Origin: Muribaculaceae bacterium
Lineage (GTDB): Bacteria > Bacteroidota > Bacteroidia > Bacteroidales > Muribaculaceae
Length of the DNA stretch: 61,766 bases
Assembly (NCBI GenBank): GCA_017483645.1
Contig: JAFUWD010000004.1
Location: 1 to 61,766 of the forward strand
Direction of reading: 5' to 3'
Of this stretch, positions 61,642 to 61,766 are shown in pieces. Below the pieces are notes generated by a model. That model worked only from the letters and a program-made list of their open reading frames with translations, did no database searches and had not been told where the DNA came from. Position 1 is the first letter of the stretch; each line of letters begins with the position of its first letter. The position numbers and the translations under genes were made by a program.

Positions 61642-61766
61642 ATCGAGTAGGTCGGGGAGCGTGAGCGTTTAGCTTGCGCTCCCTTTCCTCTCACACCACC
61701 GTACGTGCCGTTCGGCATACGGCGGTTTAATTTGTTTTCAAAGAATGCCTAATCTCATAGTAGTCA
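61642..61766 (-). mobile_element. Group II intron (class C type), 3' end, cut by window edge
   Basis: On the minus strand this holds domain V (hairpin CCGCCGTATGCC...GGCACGTACGGTGG, about 61725-61697, with the CGC-type triad of class C introns), the linker TGTGAGAGG, a domain VI hairpin with 7-bp stem GGGAGCG/CGCTCCC, and the conserved end CCTACTCGAT. The last intron base is placed at 61642, 27 nt past the AKR stop on the opposite strand. The rest of the intron lies outside. Confidence 0.85.
61727..61766 (-). CDS. C-terminal end of the intron reverse transcriptase (partial)
   Basis: Only the last 12 codons are in the window, on the minus strand, reading DYYEIRHSLKTN and then TAA immediately before domain V. 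The position is where the intron-encoded reverse transcriptase/maturase of class C introns ends. The fragment is too short to identify by itself. Confidence 0.45.
   Translation of the reverse strand, partial: DYYEIRHSLKTN

Overview
The window looks like a chromosomal segment of a fairly GC-rich member of the order Bacteroidales (Bacteroidota), possibly near Muribaculaceae or Prevotellaceae; the genus cannot be fixed from sequence alone. Evidence: a SusC/SusD pair, dockerin-type repeats, an SDR-type threonine dehydrogenase, three-subunit succinate dehydrogenase/fumarate reductase, a lipoprotein with a Bacteroidetes surface-export tag, and repeated promoters of the Bacteroidetes type (TTTG, 19-21 nt, TAnnTTTG). 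I saw no rRNA, tRNA or CRISPR array.

Layout. Both edges are cut inside group II introns of class C type on the minus strand: the 5' end of one at 1-137 and the 3' end of another at 61642-61766. The window is therefore probably a contig bounded by copies of one repeated intron. From 0.2 to 14.1 kb lie mainly housekeeping genes: kbl/tdh threonine catabolism, yebC-pheT, a pdxJ-exbB-exbD-tonB-like operon, nadK, and an L,D-transpeptidase/ABC-2 exporter/polytopic membrane protein operon. From 14.2 to 26.4 kb are an HD phosphohydrolase, a large secreted Fn3/CUB-type protein, MsbA, outer-membrane proteins, an isolated phage-portal-like gene, and a GH3 hexosaminidase coupled to a small repeat protein.

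The most unusual region is 26.5-34.5 kb. A tight five-gene operon encodes a VTC-type polyphosphate polymerase, a DUF4956 membrane protein, a DUF2490 outer-membrane protein, a surface lipoprotein with a DUF4353 beta-helix, and a secreted dockerin plus DUF4353 protein. A third, larger DUF4353 protein and a small dockerin protein lie just upstream. I infer an envelope-spanning polyanion (polyphosphate-like) system. A LytS/LytTR two-component system with a His/Met-rich periplasmic loop follows under its own promoter.

From 36.5 to 42.8 kb are sdhCAB, an AsmA-like protein and a deoxynucleoside kinase. From 42.9 to 55.6 kb is a polysaccharide utilisation locus (SusC, SusD, glycan-binding dockerin protein, GH128, GH3) with a divergent kinase-less membrane regulator; its enzymes point to beta-1,3-glucan. 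From 55.6 to 61.6 kb are a HAD phosphatase, a sensor kinase, an MBL hydrolase, and a polyferredoxin paired with a Tat-type aldo/keto reductase-ferredoxin lipoprotein.
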